From positions 1-64,000 of the forward strand of contig QXCR01000127.1 in assembly GCA_004380135.1 (NCBI GenBank): a DNA stretch of 64,000 nucleotides, given 5' to 3'. Positions 35,115 to 44,561 of the stretch are shown one piece after another. The position numbers were made by a program, and so were the translations under genes. Every line of letters begins with the position of its first letter. Position 1 is the first letter of the stretch. Under the pieces are notes generated by a model, which was not told the DNA's origin, made no database searches, and worked only from the letters and a program-made list of their open reading frames with translations. Origin of the DNA: Stemphylium vesicarium (taxonomy: Eukaryota > Ascomycota > Dothideomycetes > Pleosporales > Pleosporaceae).

Positions 35115-36290
35115 CTAAGTGAGCGTGGGTGCAGTCCAGTCAATGTACGTCGCAACGTCGGCACCAGAAGGACCCTTTTCGATATTGGCCGTGTTTGCGT
35201 TCTGGTTAAGTAGGAATTTGTTGATGAACGCAGTAAGATCGGCCTGTTGGTTGGATGGGAATTGGCAGTGGTTGTGGTTGCCGGAACCAGTAAAGCCCAT
35301 GTTGTCGGGTACACCAAGAGCTTTGTAGATGAGACGACCGGCCTTCATGCAAGCAGTCGTAGACACTGGTCCGAGCCAATCAATCTCGTTCTCAATAACA
35401 AGGAGACCGCGAGGGGCCACCATACCAGCGAGCTGATGGTGGTCAGTAGCGAGCGTGTTGGCCTTGGTACTAAATGAATTGAATCTGGATGAGAACCAGA
35501 CATTTTCGCCAACAATCTGACTGGAGGTCTGAATGTTCTTTCCCTTGGCCTTTTCTGAGTCGGAAATGCGCCAGCAGGCAGCACCGCCAGAGCCAGACTC
35601 CTGGGGTAGACCGAGAGCAATACGATCAACGAGGGCAGCCGCGACGAAAGCACCCTTGCCGTTGCGCGAGCACCCAGTCACACCAACGCGCTTTGGGTCG
35701 ATGCCAGATCCAGGGGTGGCCTCGATAGCGTCTATGACACGGTCCACACCCCAGGCCCAAGCAGTAAGGGCACCGGCACTGTGACCAGAGCCGTACAAGT
35801 CATAAAACTTGCCTCTTCCACGACTGCTTTGACCTTGCTGTTGGGCGATCTCGTCGTTGTTGAAGGTGATGGTCGCAACACCGTTAGGGACGGGGATACT
35901 GGCAGCACCGTAGGCGATGATGGCCGGGAAGGGTCCGCTCCCACTGGGCTTCTTGATCGAGACGGAGAAAGAGACGGACTTGCCGCCTTCGCTCGAAGTG
36001 ATAGAGAGTGAGGACCCAGAGAAGCTAGCAGTGACAGTCGAAGGCTTCTTGGGGAAATCACCGAGCTCTTGGGCCTGCATGGCGGCGCTGACCTCCCTGT
36101 TCTTGCATGCGAAGTCTTCCTTGGTCTCAACAGCACTTCCGTCGAAGAACTTGAACGGATTCGGCAACTTGGAGTTGGCAGTTGTGGGGAACGTCGTTGG
36201 AACGGTGCAAGTCCCCTCCTGGCGTTGCTCAATGAAGGGCGCCGCCAGAACAGTCGTAGCAAGAAGCGGGATAGTAATTGAGTACTTCAT
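35115..36290 (-). CDS. Secreted 4-O-methyl-glucuronoyl methylesterase (CE15)
   Basis: Intronless, 391 aa. Residues 1-17 (MKYSITIPLLATTVLAA) form a clear signal peptide. The catalytic domain starts after a short linker with Cys residues and has no cellulose-binding module. The CE15 serine motif VTGCSRNGKGAF lies near residue 200-210, the acidic member is expected in LGLPQESGSGG, and the histidine is in GNHNHCQF near 338. These enzymes cut the ester between glucuronoxylan and lignin alcohols outside the cell, helping plant cell-wall breakdown. A TATA element lies about 70 bases upstream. The family identification is firm. A role in saprotrophy or plant infection is inferred from the family. Confidence 0.93.
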   Translation of the reverse strand: MKYSITIPLLATTVLAAPFIEQRQEGTCTVPTTFPTTANSKLPNPFKFFDGSAVETKEDFACKNREVSAAMQAQELGDFPKKPSTVTASFSGSSLSITSSEGGKSVSFSVSIKKPSGSGPFPAIIAYGAASIPVPNGVATITFNNDEIAQQQGQSSRGRGKFYDLYGSGHSAGALTAWAWGVDRVIDAIEATPGSGIDPKRVGVTGCSRNGKGAFVAAALVDRIALGLPQESGSGGAACWRISDSEKAKGKNIQTSSQIVGENVWFSSRFNSFSTKANTLATDHHQLAGMVAPRGLLVIENEIDWLGPVSTTACMKAGRLIYKALGVPDNMGFTGSGNHNHCQFPSNQQADLTAFINKFLLNQNANTANIEKGPSGADVATYIDWTAPTLT

Positions 36291-38337
36291 ATTGGGCTGA
36301 ATGATCGTCTTCGAGATGCGGTATGGTCGAAAGCGGACTGAAAGAGTGCGTTCATCTCTTATATACTGGCCATGCTCTCCACAAGTAATCCATATCCCCG
36401 TGGCGGAATATAGCCACTAAATGAAGGCTTGGAGATGACCTAGTGAGCTTTGTAGTGTGACCACGGTGCAATCAAGGCCACACGTCTTGGCACCTACCAA
36501 TACCTCCTCTCGCCACGCAGCAGTGGAACCATGGTTTCTGGCATCAGAATACTCTTAGTGACGCTATCACCAATAGTTCGTCATCTTCCTTCATCTAACA
36601 GTTGATAATAAACTACCAAAGACTTTCGTTTTGACGGCACGGATTTGTCCCTAGACTACAGCGTCTCTCGAAGCATTCGAGTTTGTGTACACTACATGTC
36701 TTTCGGCTGACAGTTGCTCCATTGGATGTCTGCCAAATCATCCCATGTCTTTTGGTACCATCACAGTTCACTTTGGCAGCTTTCTATTGATGGGAAAACT
36801 GTTCATGGCCTCTATATCCGGGTCCGTCGATTGGGGTGCAGGACTTCCTTTGAGCCGTAAGGCGATCGTTTTGTACTCTAACACCCTTGGCTAACAGTCA
36901 CCCCAGAAATGATGTGTGACCACTTGACGTTTGTTCAGATCCGGGTATGTGTGACCCATATAGGTATCGCACAATGTAGAGAGTGTCCTGTCAGGCGCCC
37001 GGAATGGGGTTCGCTGCAGAATGATGATCAATTCGATGTAAGGGGCCATACACAATTTACAGATCCTGGCTCTACCATCAAGTGGTGATTGCTTCCATGA
37101 TGGCGGCTCTCCGTGCGTCCCCATGTTGTGGGGTGCAGTGGGGCATTTGTTTGAAGTGCCGTTTAGCCTGTTGATCACCACGCGACTTCATCCGGCAGTA
37201 TATGATCAGCAATCCGATCACTCATTCTGGACCTCTGATGCGCTTCCAGGTGAAGCTTGATCTTGCTTGGCGTCTCTAATTGTCTTTCGGGGAATTTGGG
37301 TGAATCGTACATGATATGTTGAGCGCGGAGTTGGAGTTGGGAACATCCAATCTAATGCGCAGTACCTTGTTAGCGTAACACTCGTCCGAGGTGGGTTACA
37401 TATCATTAGGTAGGAGATCGAGCGCCTTGTGTAATCGATTTTGCCCTCTCAGGAAGCTGAGACGCCAGTCCGGGCGAGTGGGTTATCGGCAATACTTGCG
37501 CCTTCGCCCGAAAGTAGTGCGATTACGGGTGTTTGGTCTGAGATTAATCTCTTACTCTTGCCCTTGGCACGGAGATAAACAAACTATAAATATTACAAGT
37601 GTTGCAACATGAGAGTGCTGGACGTGCGAGCTTTGTTTTCGAGCTTGCAAGCGATCGTGAAGCCGCTAGACTGGCATGTGGAAGAAAGGGCAGAACCGGC
37701 TTTGAGCTTGTGTAGAGCCCAAGCAAGTGTAGAGCATTCTATCTTTGGCGACACATGGCGATGAAAGGCACTTGGGATGTGTCTTGCATGGAAATGGAGA
37801 TCTTTCTTGAATGTCAGGACCCCAAATGCGTCGTTAATGTTGGTGTCACCACAGCAAGTCGACACATCGTGAAGCACAGTACGCAGTCATATTGGCATGA
37901 CCACATATTGAGCATCTTCTATCGGGGGCACATAGAAAATATCGGCTGCATGCAAGAGGCAATTCAGACTCGAAGCTGTTCGTGTAGGGAGGACGGGTTA
38001 GATCGCGCTTCCCAAGTCTAGCGCTAGTAGTGGCTTCCGTCTTCGGCACCCCTCACATTCAGACGGGTGCTTCAACTCCGGTTGCAACAACATGTAAAAA
38101 GACGAGACATCAAGCCAACTGTGACGAAATACCGATACAAAACCACTGTCATCAAATCGCATAATTATCTAACGAAAGAGAAGGAAGCAGAAAGTGTAAC
38201 CTGAGTGGATACATCTGAAGCACAGCAAGCTGACCAAGCTGCCCCTCATTGGCTGTCGGCCCCCACCTTCGCAGTATATCTACACTCTCGAAGCGCTCTT
38301 TCGATCCGTCACAACCGGAAGTTCGAAATCACACAAA
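36291..38337. other. Intergenic, divergent promoters of CE15 and the methyltransferase gene
   Basis: About 2 kb between divergent genes. Apart from the TATA element near the esterase I recognise no feature. Open frames up to 96 codons occur on both strands without motifs. Confidence 0.4.
36358..36365 (-). promoter_or_regulatory. TATA box of the CE15 gene
   Basis: TATATAAG on the minus strand ends 68 bases before the start codon, a normal place for a TATA element of an inducible secreted-enzyme gene. Confidence 0.5.
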
Positions 38338-39709
38338 ATGGCAGGCGAACGACAAGCCGCAGATGCCATCCGTTTTTACGATTCGAAGTCATGGGATTAC
38401 GACGCTACATGGCACAATGACTTTACCAGGCGGTTCATGTCTTACCTTGAGATAGAACCTGGCCAACATGTACTGGATTTGGCATGTGGAACGGGACTCT
38501 TAACTTTCCGCGAAGCAGAAGCAGTGGGCCCTCAAGGGCAGGTTGTGGGGGTCGATGTCACACCTGGCATGCTCGCGGTCGCCACCCATAGGAAGACTCA
38601 AGGAGGAGACAAATATGCAAACACGACTTTCCTCAAAGGCGATGTTTTGCATCTGGATGAGACAGAAGAACTCAAAGGAAAACAGTTCGATGTTATCACA
38701 GTGGCTTCCGCCTTGGTTCTGTTCCCTGATCCCAAAGCTGCCATGGAACATTGGGCGGGATTTCTGAAGCCCGGAGGCGTCGTTGCAGTGGATGCAACAC
38801 ACCCTAGGAATTTGGTGTCTGGCATGGTTCTTGAAAGGGTAGCTCGCAGACTGGAACTTCCTATTCCATACAACCGTTCGTGGAGCAAATCAGAAGACAC
38901 GCTCAAGCAGACAATGGAGTCGGCTGGCCTAAAAGTGGAGCAAGTCTTAACAGTCGATAACCAAGCGGGGTACGGTAAACGGGTCTACGAACTGGAGCAA
39001 TGGGACGATTTCTTTGTCGAAAACGTAATCGTCAAGGACATTGCAAGGACCTTTGCAAGCAATGACATCCGAAGAAAAGCTCAAGGCATCTACAAAGAAG
39101 AGTGGGAGAAGTTGGCGATAGATGGCAAGGTTGAGGAGGTGGATTCAGTGTTCCTTGGCATAGCGCGTAGACGTGAGTAACCCATGCAGCCGAAGTTGAA
39201 CCAACAGTGAACTGACACGACGCACAGCTGCCGATGGTTCGAGGTATGTCCCACAGATGATCAAAGACGATGTCGTTTTCAGAGGCGGATGTCGCTGCGG
39301 CGGGGTACAGTACACATCAAGTGCTGCACCATCAGATATTACGCTCTGTCACTGTCGCGCATGCCAGCAACTGTCTGGGTCTGGCTTCCTTGCATTCACG
39401 CAGGTTCCGGCGAAAGATGTTACGTTCGCCTCAGAGGATACACGCACGACACTGAAGCTTTCGAGCGTCGCAGAACGTACCTTTTGCTCAGGTTGCGGCG
39501 CCCCGATATCCATGACTTATCCATCCGACCCTGATAAAATCGGCCTCTGCATGGCCACGGTCGACTTGCCGAGTCTCAAGACAGACTCGACGCCAAAGGT
39601 TGTGAAGCATATCTTTCTGCAGGAGAGAGCGCCTTGGGTAGTGTTGCCAGAAGACGGCACTGAGCGTTGGGGCACCTCAGCAGATGCACACCTACTCACG
39701 CAGAAATGA
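38338..39709 (+). CDS. SAM-dependent methyltransferase spliced to a C-terminal GFA zinc domain (fusion model)
   Basis: Exon 38338-39172 encodes a class I methyltransferase: VLDLACGTGLLT (motif I, residues 45-56), VVGVDVTPGML (motif II), FDVITVASALVLFPDP and LKPGGVVAVD (post-motifs). Read straight through, it stops at 39178-39180 after 280 aa. That stop lies inside a good donor, GTGAGTAAC. Removing 39173-39227 (55 bases, ending GCACAG) keeps the frame and joins FLGIARRP-ADGSRYVPQMIKDD to a complete GFA domain, giving 438 aa. The GFA part has CRCGG, CHCRAC and CSGCGAP zinc ligands. If not spliced, there are two same-strand genes only 76 bases apart, which is very tight for this genome. The methyl acceptor is unknown, and no membrane or signal segment is seen. 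Confidence 0.7.
39257..39709 (+). CDS. GFA (glutathione-dependent formaldehyde-activating / CENP-V) domain, downstream module or separate gene
   Basis: An ATG at 39257 would give a 150-aa stand-alone GFA protein, full size for the family. The zinc ligands are CRCGG near the start, CHCRACQQLSGSGF, and CSGCGAP. Such domains bind zinc and often act on thiol adducts; most fungal members have no known substrate. The same residues form the C-terminal half of the fused gene model at 38338-39709, which I consider somewhat more likely. This entry records the alternative. Confidence 0.55.
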   Translation: MIKDDVVFRGGCRCGGVQYTSSAAPSDITLCHCRACQQLSGSGFLAFTQVPAKDVTFASEDTRTTLKLSSVAERTFCSGCGAPISMTYPSDPDKIGLCMATVDLPSLKTDSTPKVVKHIFLQERAPWVVLPEDGTERWGTSADAHLLTQK

Positions 39710-40547
39710 TGGTAACAACAGAACAAGCGGTATAGTACACGTGCCGAGCGGCAGGATTATTGAGTTCTAATGGGACCGCTACTGCACTGCAGCTGGGGAG
39801 GGTGGGTACCCTGATCACTAAGAACCTTCAACATTTTCTGGCGGTCACAGTAAAATGTACCCAGCATTGCCTTTTCGGCCTCCATTGCTAGGGAGACTTT
39901 CTTCTGATGAATGTTTCCAAACGCCAGCTAGTGGATCGCGACGCGTACTAAGGGTGCGCTAAACGTTCGGCATGTGGGCACGTCTTCGAAACGGTGAACG
40001 CAAACAAAACTAATGAAGAGTTTGAGCTCGACTGCAGCGTGACTAGATGCCGTGCGTCGCAGAGATCCAATTGGCTTGGGTTGTCTATCGGAGGGGGTTA
40101 AGCGATGTATACGTGTTGCGGTGTGCGAGCATGACGAGGCGAGCTAGCCGTCCCAGCCTCACAAAATCTGGCTTTCCCGGCCACGCTGATTTCCTGCCAC
40201 CACGCTGCTGACACGAGGACAAAAGCCTCGCTCCCATTTTGTGCAAACAGTGAACCCTCTTTCGATCCTTTGGTACACTACACGCGTAGCAACTGCTTGC
40301 ACTGCACCTACTGTGAAGGCTACCACTCGTTGACCGCCGCTACACCAACCCCACGCCTCTCGCTCCTCGGACCTATCGATAGCTTAGTTGACTGGGTTAT
40401 CCTCCACGCGTTCCCCGTTCGAAAGGCGACATCACGTTTCACGGCGACTCCCTTCATATCTCTCGCTGCCGATCAGACGGAGATAGCTGTAGGCGTCGGT
40501 GGCACTCTTGGACCCCGGCACCGGACATTTAGCTGCAGTAGCCCGTC
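39710..40547. other. Intergenic, promoter of the coiled-coil protein gene
   Basis: No gene is seen. A 93-codon frame at 40270-40551 ends at the next start codon and is Thr/Ser/Leu-rich like leader sequence. Confidence 0.4.
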
Positions 40548-42161
40548 ATGAGCCGTAACGGACCTCTTAACCTGGAGCTGCAACAGCCACCGCAGGCTCC
40601 GTATGCTACCCATGGCTCGCCGCGCGCAGGTGTAAAAGCACAGTCATACCACGCTCGCAAGCAGTCGGCTCCCCTGCCCCAGCATGATCTGCGCGCCTTT
40701 CACGACGTCGACATCACCGGCCTTCAACCACCACCTTCCGCTTTGACACCCACTACTGCCACCGCCTACGACCCACACGCGCCTTCCCCGCTAGAGGACT
40801 TCCCTCGGTCTGGCCGCAGCAGTCACCAGCGCACGCTGACGGGCACCATCTTTGACAACTTCAACCGTGCGACATCGACAATATCCCAACATACTTCACG
40901 AGCATCCTCACCCTCCAAGTCTTTGGCGAGTTTTATGCCCTCGAGGGGAGCTGTCGAGTCGAGCGCCAGCCAGCCCAAGATCCGCGCTCTCCAGAACTGG
41001 TTCAGCGGCTCTTCGGCCCCTGTGAAGCTGGGCGTTTCGCCGCACGACGACTACTCCGACTCCGAGTCGGCATCTGGTGAGGAGTACGAGTCTGAGTCTG
41101 AATCGGAATCTGAGGCAGAGGAAGAGGAGAGGGGCAACATGATGGCCAACATCTTCACCCGTGGCTCGTCCCTCACGAGGAGTGGCTCCGAGAGCCCCCA
41201 GCGCTCAGACGCCATCCAGGGGCAGGCGCAGACACAGACCAAGGCACCCGCCCAGCCCACCACGAGCAGCAAGTTTGCCTGGCTGCTCAAGACGCAGAAG
41301 AACGCTGCTGTACCGGCTCCACCCCAGTCACCCACATACCACAACCCCGATGACGAGCTACTCAACCTCAACATCTCTCAAGCTCTCTTCCCTCATGGCC
41401 CTGCCGACCCCCTCGCCGCCTCTTCTTTCCACGATCTCCTTACCAACGCCGAATCGCTACTCTCCCGCTACCAGACTGCCTACCGCCAGCTCTCGACCGC
41501 TCTGGTAGACGCACAGTCCGAGCAGAGCGCGCAGGATGACGAGCTCGACGAGGCCGAGACACGGGCGCGTCACCTCAAGATGCAACTGGAGACCATGGCG
41601 ACGCGTGCCGACGAGCAGGACGAACAGATGCGCTCGCTGATGGAAGACCTAGCCTTTGAACGGAAAGCAAGGCAGGAAGAAGAGGCGGCGCGCAAGAGGA
41701 GTCTCGCCCTCATCCGGGCCTCACCGCAATGCGAGCACACTTCATGCCAGGATACCGCAGTCCGCAGACACAACCGCATCTCCGGCTCCGAACTTAGCGT
41801 CGATTCGGGCTTCGAGTCGGAGACGGAGACGGACGGCGCGAGTGTCTTTTCAAGAAACTGCCTCAGCCCAACCGGCACCGATCGTTCCTCTGTACTCGAC
41901 AACGACGCCCACGACAGCACATCCAAGGCCCGCAAGCCGACAACACTACAACGGGGAAGCACGGTCGTCGAAAAGGGCAAGGTCGATATTGCCAAAGGTG
42001 GCTGGGGCTGCGCAAACTGCCAAGGCGGTGCGCAGTCTGCTGTATGGGGTCGTCTGGCCAAGGAGCGCGAGGAGAACCGCACTCTTCGTCTTCGGGTTGA
42101 GACGTTGGAAGAGGCCGTTGACGGCGCTCTAAACGCCGTCACTGGCGCTTGGGGAATGTAA
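40548..42161 (+). CDS. Disordered, coiled-coil hypothetical protein
   Basis: Intronless, 537 aa, family not recognised. Residues 1-160 are rich in Pro, Ser, Ala and His and probably disordered, with KIRALQNWFSGSS as one ordered-looking island. A Ser/Glu acidic block follows at about 165-195 (SESESESEAEEEE). SSKFAWLLK and a helical segment FHDLLTNAESLLSRYQTAYR come next. A strong coiled coil spans about 320-385 with heptad-like Glu/Arg/Leu spacing. CEHTSC and WGCANCQGG give two Cys pairs, perhaps metal-binding. A second short coiled coil (EENRTLRLRVETLEEAV) ends the protein. There is no signal peptide or membrane helix. The long open frame, codon texture and single-strand dominance support a real gene. 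It may be a scaffold or adaptor, but that is a guess. Confidence 0.75.
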   Translation: MSRNGPLNLELQQPPQAPYATHGSPRAGVKAQSYHARKQSAPLPQHDLRAFHDVDITGLQPPPSALTPTTATAYDPHAPSPLEDFPRSGRSSHQRTLTGTIFDNFNRATSTISQHTSRASSPSKSLASFMPSRGAVESSASQPKIRALQNWFSGSSAPVKLGVSPHDDYSDSESASGEEYESESESESEAEEEERGNMMANIFTRGSSLTRSGSESPQRSDAIQGQAQTQTKAPAQPTTSSKFAWLLKTQKNAAVPAPPQSPTYHNPDDELLNLNISQALFPHGPADPLAASSFHDLLTNAESLLSRYQTAYRQLSTALVDAQSEQSAQDDELDEAETRARHLKMQLETMATRADEQDEQMRSLMEDLAFERKARQEEEAARKRSLALIRASPQCEHTSCQDTAVRRHNRISGSELSVDSGFESETETDGASVFSRNCLSPTGTDRSSVLDNDAHDSTSKARKPTTLQRGSTVVEKGKVDIAKGGWGCANCQGGAQSAVWGRLAKEREENRTLRLRVETLEEAVDGALNAVTGAWGM

Positions 42162-42572
42162 ATATTGCGTGTCCGAGTACAATTTTTCTTGTGGAAAGGA
42201 TCACTGGCGTCATATGGTTATACCAAGGGGGTTTTTGGTGGCATTAGATTGCTTTCTCATGGCATTTTGAACGTTTTTATATAGTTTAGCATGGACATGG
42301 ACATGGAATACCACCTTTTTGCACCGCAGCACTGCTGTGTTGTGAGTCTTACATTATGTCTACGTTGCCAAGTGATGTATTTCAATTTGTCCTTGTTTCC
42401 AACTTCACCGTGGTCAAGTTTGGGCGAATCTTTCACGCTGTGTTATGTTTGAACATGTTTTGAGCCTAGTTTGTCTTCCGCTGTTATGCTTCATCAGTGT
42501 TTCCAAGCTGGTCACCGACCAACTCTCTGGAATGTTCTGGCTATGTGTGAAGGGTTGGCATGGCTGATGGGG
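42162..42572. other. Intergenic, 3' flank
   Basis: 3' flank of the coiled-coil gene followed by the start of the repeat locus. Nothing else is seen. Confidence 0.4.
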
Positions 42573-43300
42573 TTAGGCGGAGTATCTGCCTGGAGTGTTG
42601 AGTGGGTTGGAAATGGGGGTAGGTTGGAGGGGGAAGGTGCTGTGGGAGTGTCTTCTGTGAGATGGGAATGTGTAGTGGTTGTTGTTGTTGTTGGTGGTGG
42701 TGTAGCCCCAGCGATAGGAGGATATGATGTATTCGCCCGGGGTACCAATCAACTCGGCTCCAGATTTTGGTTCGAGGGATAGTACGCGATGGGAGGCGGT
42801 TTAGTGGGATGTTGAGTGCTTAGTGGTGGTGTAGTTGTAGGGACGTTGTACTTGCCGGGGTGCACTATGACGGTGCGGATGGTCTTGAGTTGAAGAGTTC
42901 GTATGCTGCAAAGTGGCGGATTTGATAGGATTTGAACAAAGTAGCAGTGGCACGGTTATACTATTTGAAGGGATGTAATAGAGACTGTATTTGCCTGGAG
43001 TGTTCATGAAGTAGTCCATGGATGTAAGATGGTGATGCTGTATTCTGCAACTTAGCTGTCTTTGATATGACATAAAGTGGCTTGCGGTGTCACGATTGTA
43101 TAGCTTGCGGAGATGGATATATATATTGTATTTGCCTAGAGTCTGCACGAGGTAGTCCACCGTCGCATGTTAGTAATATTATAATTTTCGAGGCTGCAGA
43201 TTGAGTAGAACTAATCATGGCTAGCGATACTACGAATGTGTACGTTGTATTTGCCTGGAGTGTTCGTGAAGGGGTAGAAAGGAGTATGTTAGTGGTGTTG
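42573..43300 (-). repeat. Six diverged tandem units encoding a TPG(K/E/R)Y motif, probable decayed repeat gene
   Basis: A core like TGTATTTGCCTGGAGTGTT recurs on the + strand near 42582, 42729, 42848, 42987, 43128 and 43247, with spacings of 147, 119, 139, 141 and 119 bases. Translated on the minus strand, each copy gives a related peptide: FTNTPGKYNVHI, YLVQTLGKYNIYI, YFMNTPGKYSLYYI, VIVHPGKYNV, ELIGTPGEYIIS and PLNTPGRYSA followed by a stop at 42573-42575. Units 2-3 and 5-6 are in one frame with each other; the other junctions are not. The protein family is unknown to me. A dead gene with internal repeats, or a series of repeated exons, would both fit. Confidence 0.55.
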
Positions 43301-43992
43301 TGTTCTGCGATAGAGCATGTGTAGTAGGAGATATAGGAGCCGTCGGACCCTTGTAGCCATTAAAGATAATTATGATTGTTAAAGATGCCTTTCTTTGCTT
43401 CGCCCTAGGCTGCGCTAGGAATGATTAAGCCTCGTTATCTTCGAGGAGCTAGAGAAATAGTCTATTGTTCGAGCATCTCTTTAAGATGTTACTAACGGCG
43501 CCTAAGAAGTGGAATAGTTGGTATTAGCGACAAACAAGACTGCGGAAACACCTTTGGAGCGATCCTTGCATATTCGTAGCTGAGTATTATAATAGTAATG
43601 CTAACATATGCTTAGGAGTAATCCCGAACCACGATTAGAGTCGGCCGTCGCGTAGTAAAATACCTCGATCGACTCAGTAAAAGGCCTTCCAATACTAGTC
43701 GTACGGTAAACATAGTTCAAGCTCGCTTTACCCACTAGCCTACGGAGGCAGCAGCGCTTCTTCGGAAATACATTGAGTAGCGTATCCTAGAACGCCCGCA
43801 GGTGAGTGTGTGTTCAGAAACGCATTGATGCTAAAGTGGGGCAATGTTTACAGCGTTATACCCTTTTCGGTCCAACATGGAAGGTGCGACTGGTCGCGCT
43901 CTTCCAGTTAAATAATTATATTATACAATTTTGGCCTATCTTCCATCAAACAACAACCTCCAGGTCTGTAGTTTTCGGCGGTCCCGCCTACA
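43301..43992. other. Degenerate DNA between the repeat locus and tRNA-Gly
   Basis: AT-leaning sequence with many TAG/TAA triplets in every frame. Its texture suggests an old, RIP-mutated mobile element, but I can identify no terminal repeat or transposase motif, so no class is assigned. Confidence 0.3.
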
Positions 43993-44077
43993 GCATCGGT
44001 GGTTTAGTGGTAAAATTAGCCGTTGCCATCCATCTAGGATATTCGGCTAGCCCCGGGTTCGATTCCCGGCCGATGCA
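43993..44077 (+). tRNA. tRNA-Gly (anticodon GCC) with a 14-base intron
   Basis: The acceptor stem is GCATCGG paired with CCGATGC, with discriminator A at 44077. The D arm is GTTT/AAAT, the anticodon stem AGCCG/CGGCT and the T arm CCGGG-TTCGATT-CCCGG. The anticodon loop reads TTGCCA, and 14 bases (TCCATCTAGGATAT) are inserted between positions 37 and 38, the standard place for nuclear tRNA introns. Without the intron it is 71 bases, normal for tRNA-Gly. Confidence 0.95.
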
Positions 44078-44561
44078 TTACAGCGATCTTCCTTTTTTGC
44101 TGTTTCTGTGACTACGTCGTTTTTTCTTTGCCATGTTCTCCCGATGTTCTGCGCCACATTGCACAGCCACGCACCGGCCTCGTGTCTCTCTGAAGACCCG
44201 CCATCTCTTTTTAGCTACGCGCCCGCTTGTAGGCGACGGACTGCTGGCTTGGTTCATAATGCGCTGGCTCACCGTATCCCTGGGGTGGAAAACAGTGGTC
44301 CCTGGATCGTATGTGTCGTTGTCCCCACGCGCCGTGCCCTTGCCTTGTTCGCTCTACTTTCACAGCCTTGTGCGCACGCAGTGTACCTGTTCTTCACGTG
44401 GTAGTGTGGCTGTGAATGTGTGTAGGTGCTACGCGCAGTAAAGTTCACGCGTTGAAATAACGTTTCTTCCCTTCATTGATAGCCGGGAACCCTACTACTT
44501 GTCAGTGTTTGTTCTAAATTTCTAACATCCGCTGTTCGCGAAAACAAGCAATACATAGAAC
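44078..44561. other. Intergenic, tRNA-Gly to DUF1766 gene
   Basis: Holds the pol III terminator and presumably the promoter of the next gene. No other feature is seen. Confidence 0.4.
44093..44098 (+). terminator. RNA polymerase III terminator of tRNA-Gly
   Basis: A run of six T starts 15 bases after the end of the tRNA. Confidence 0.7.
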
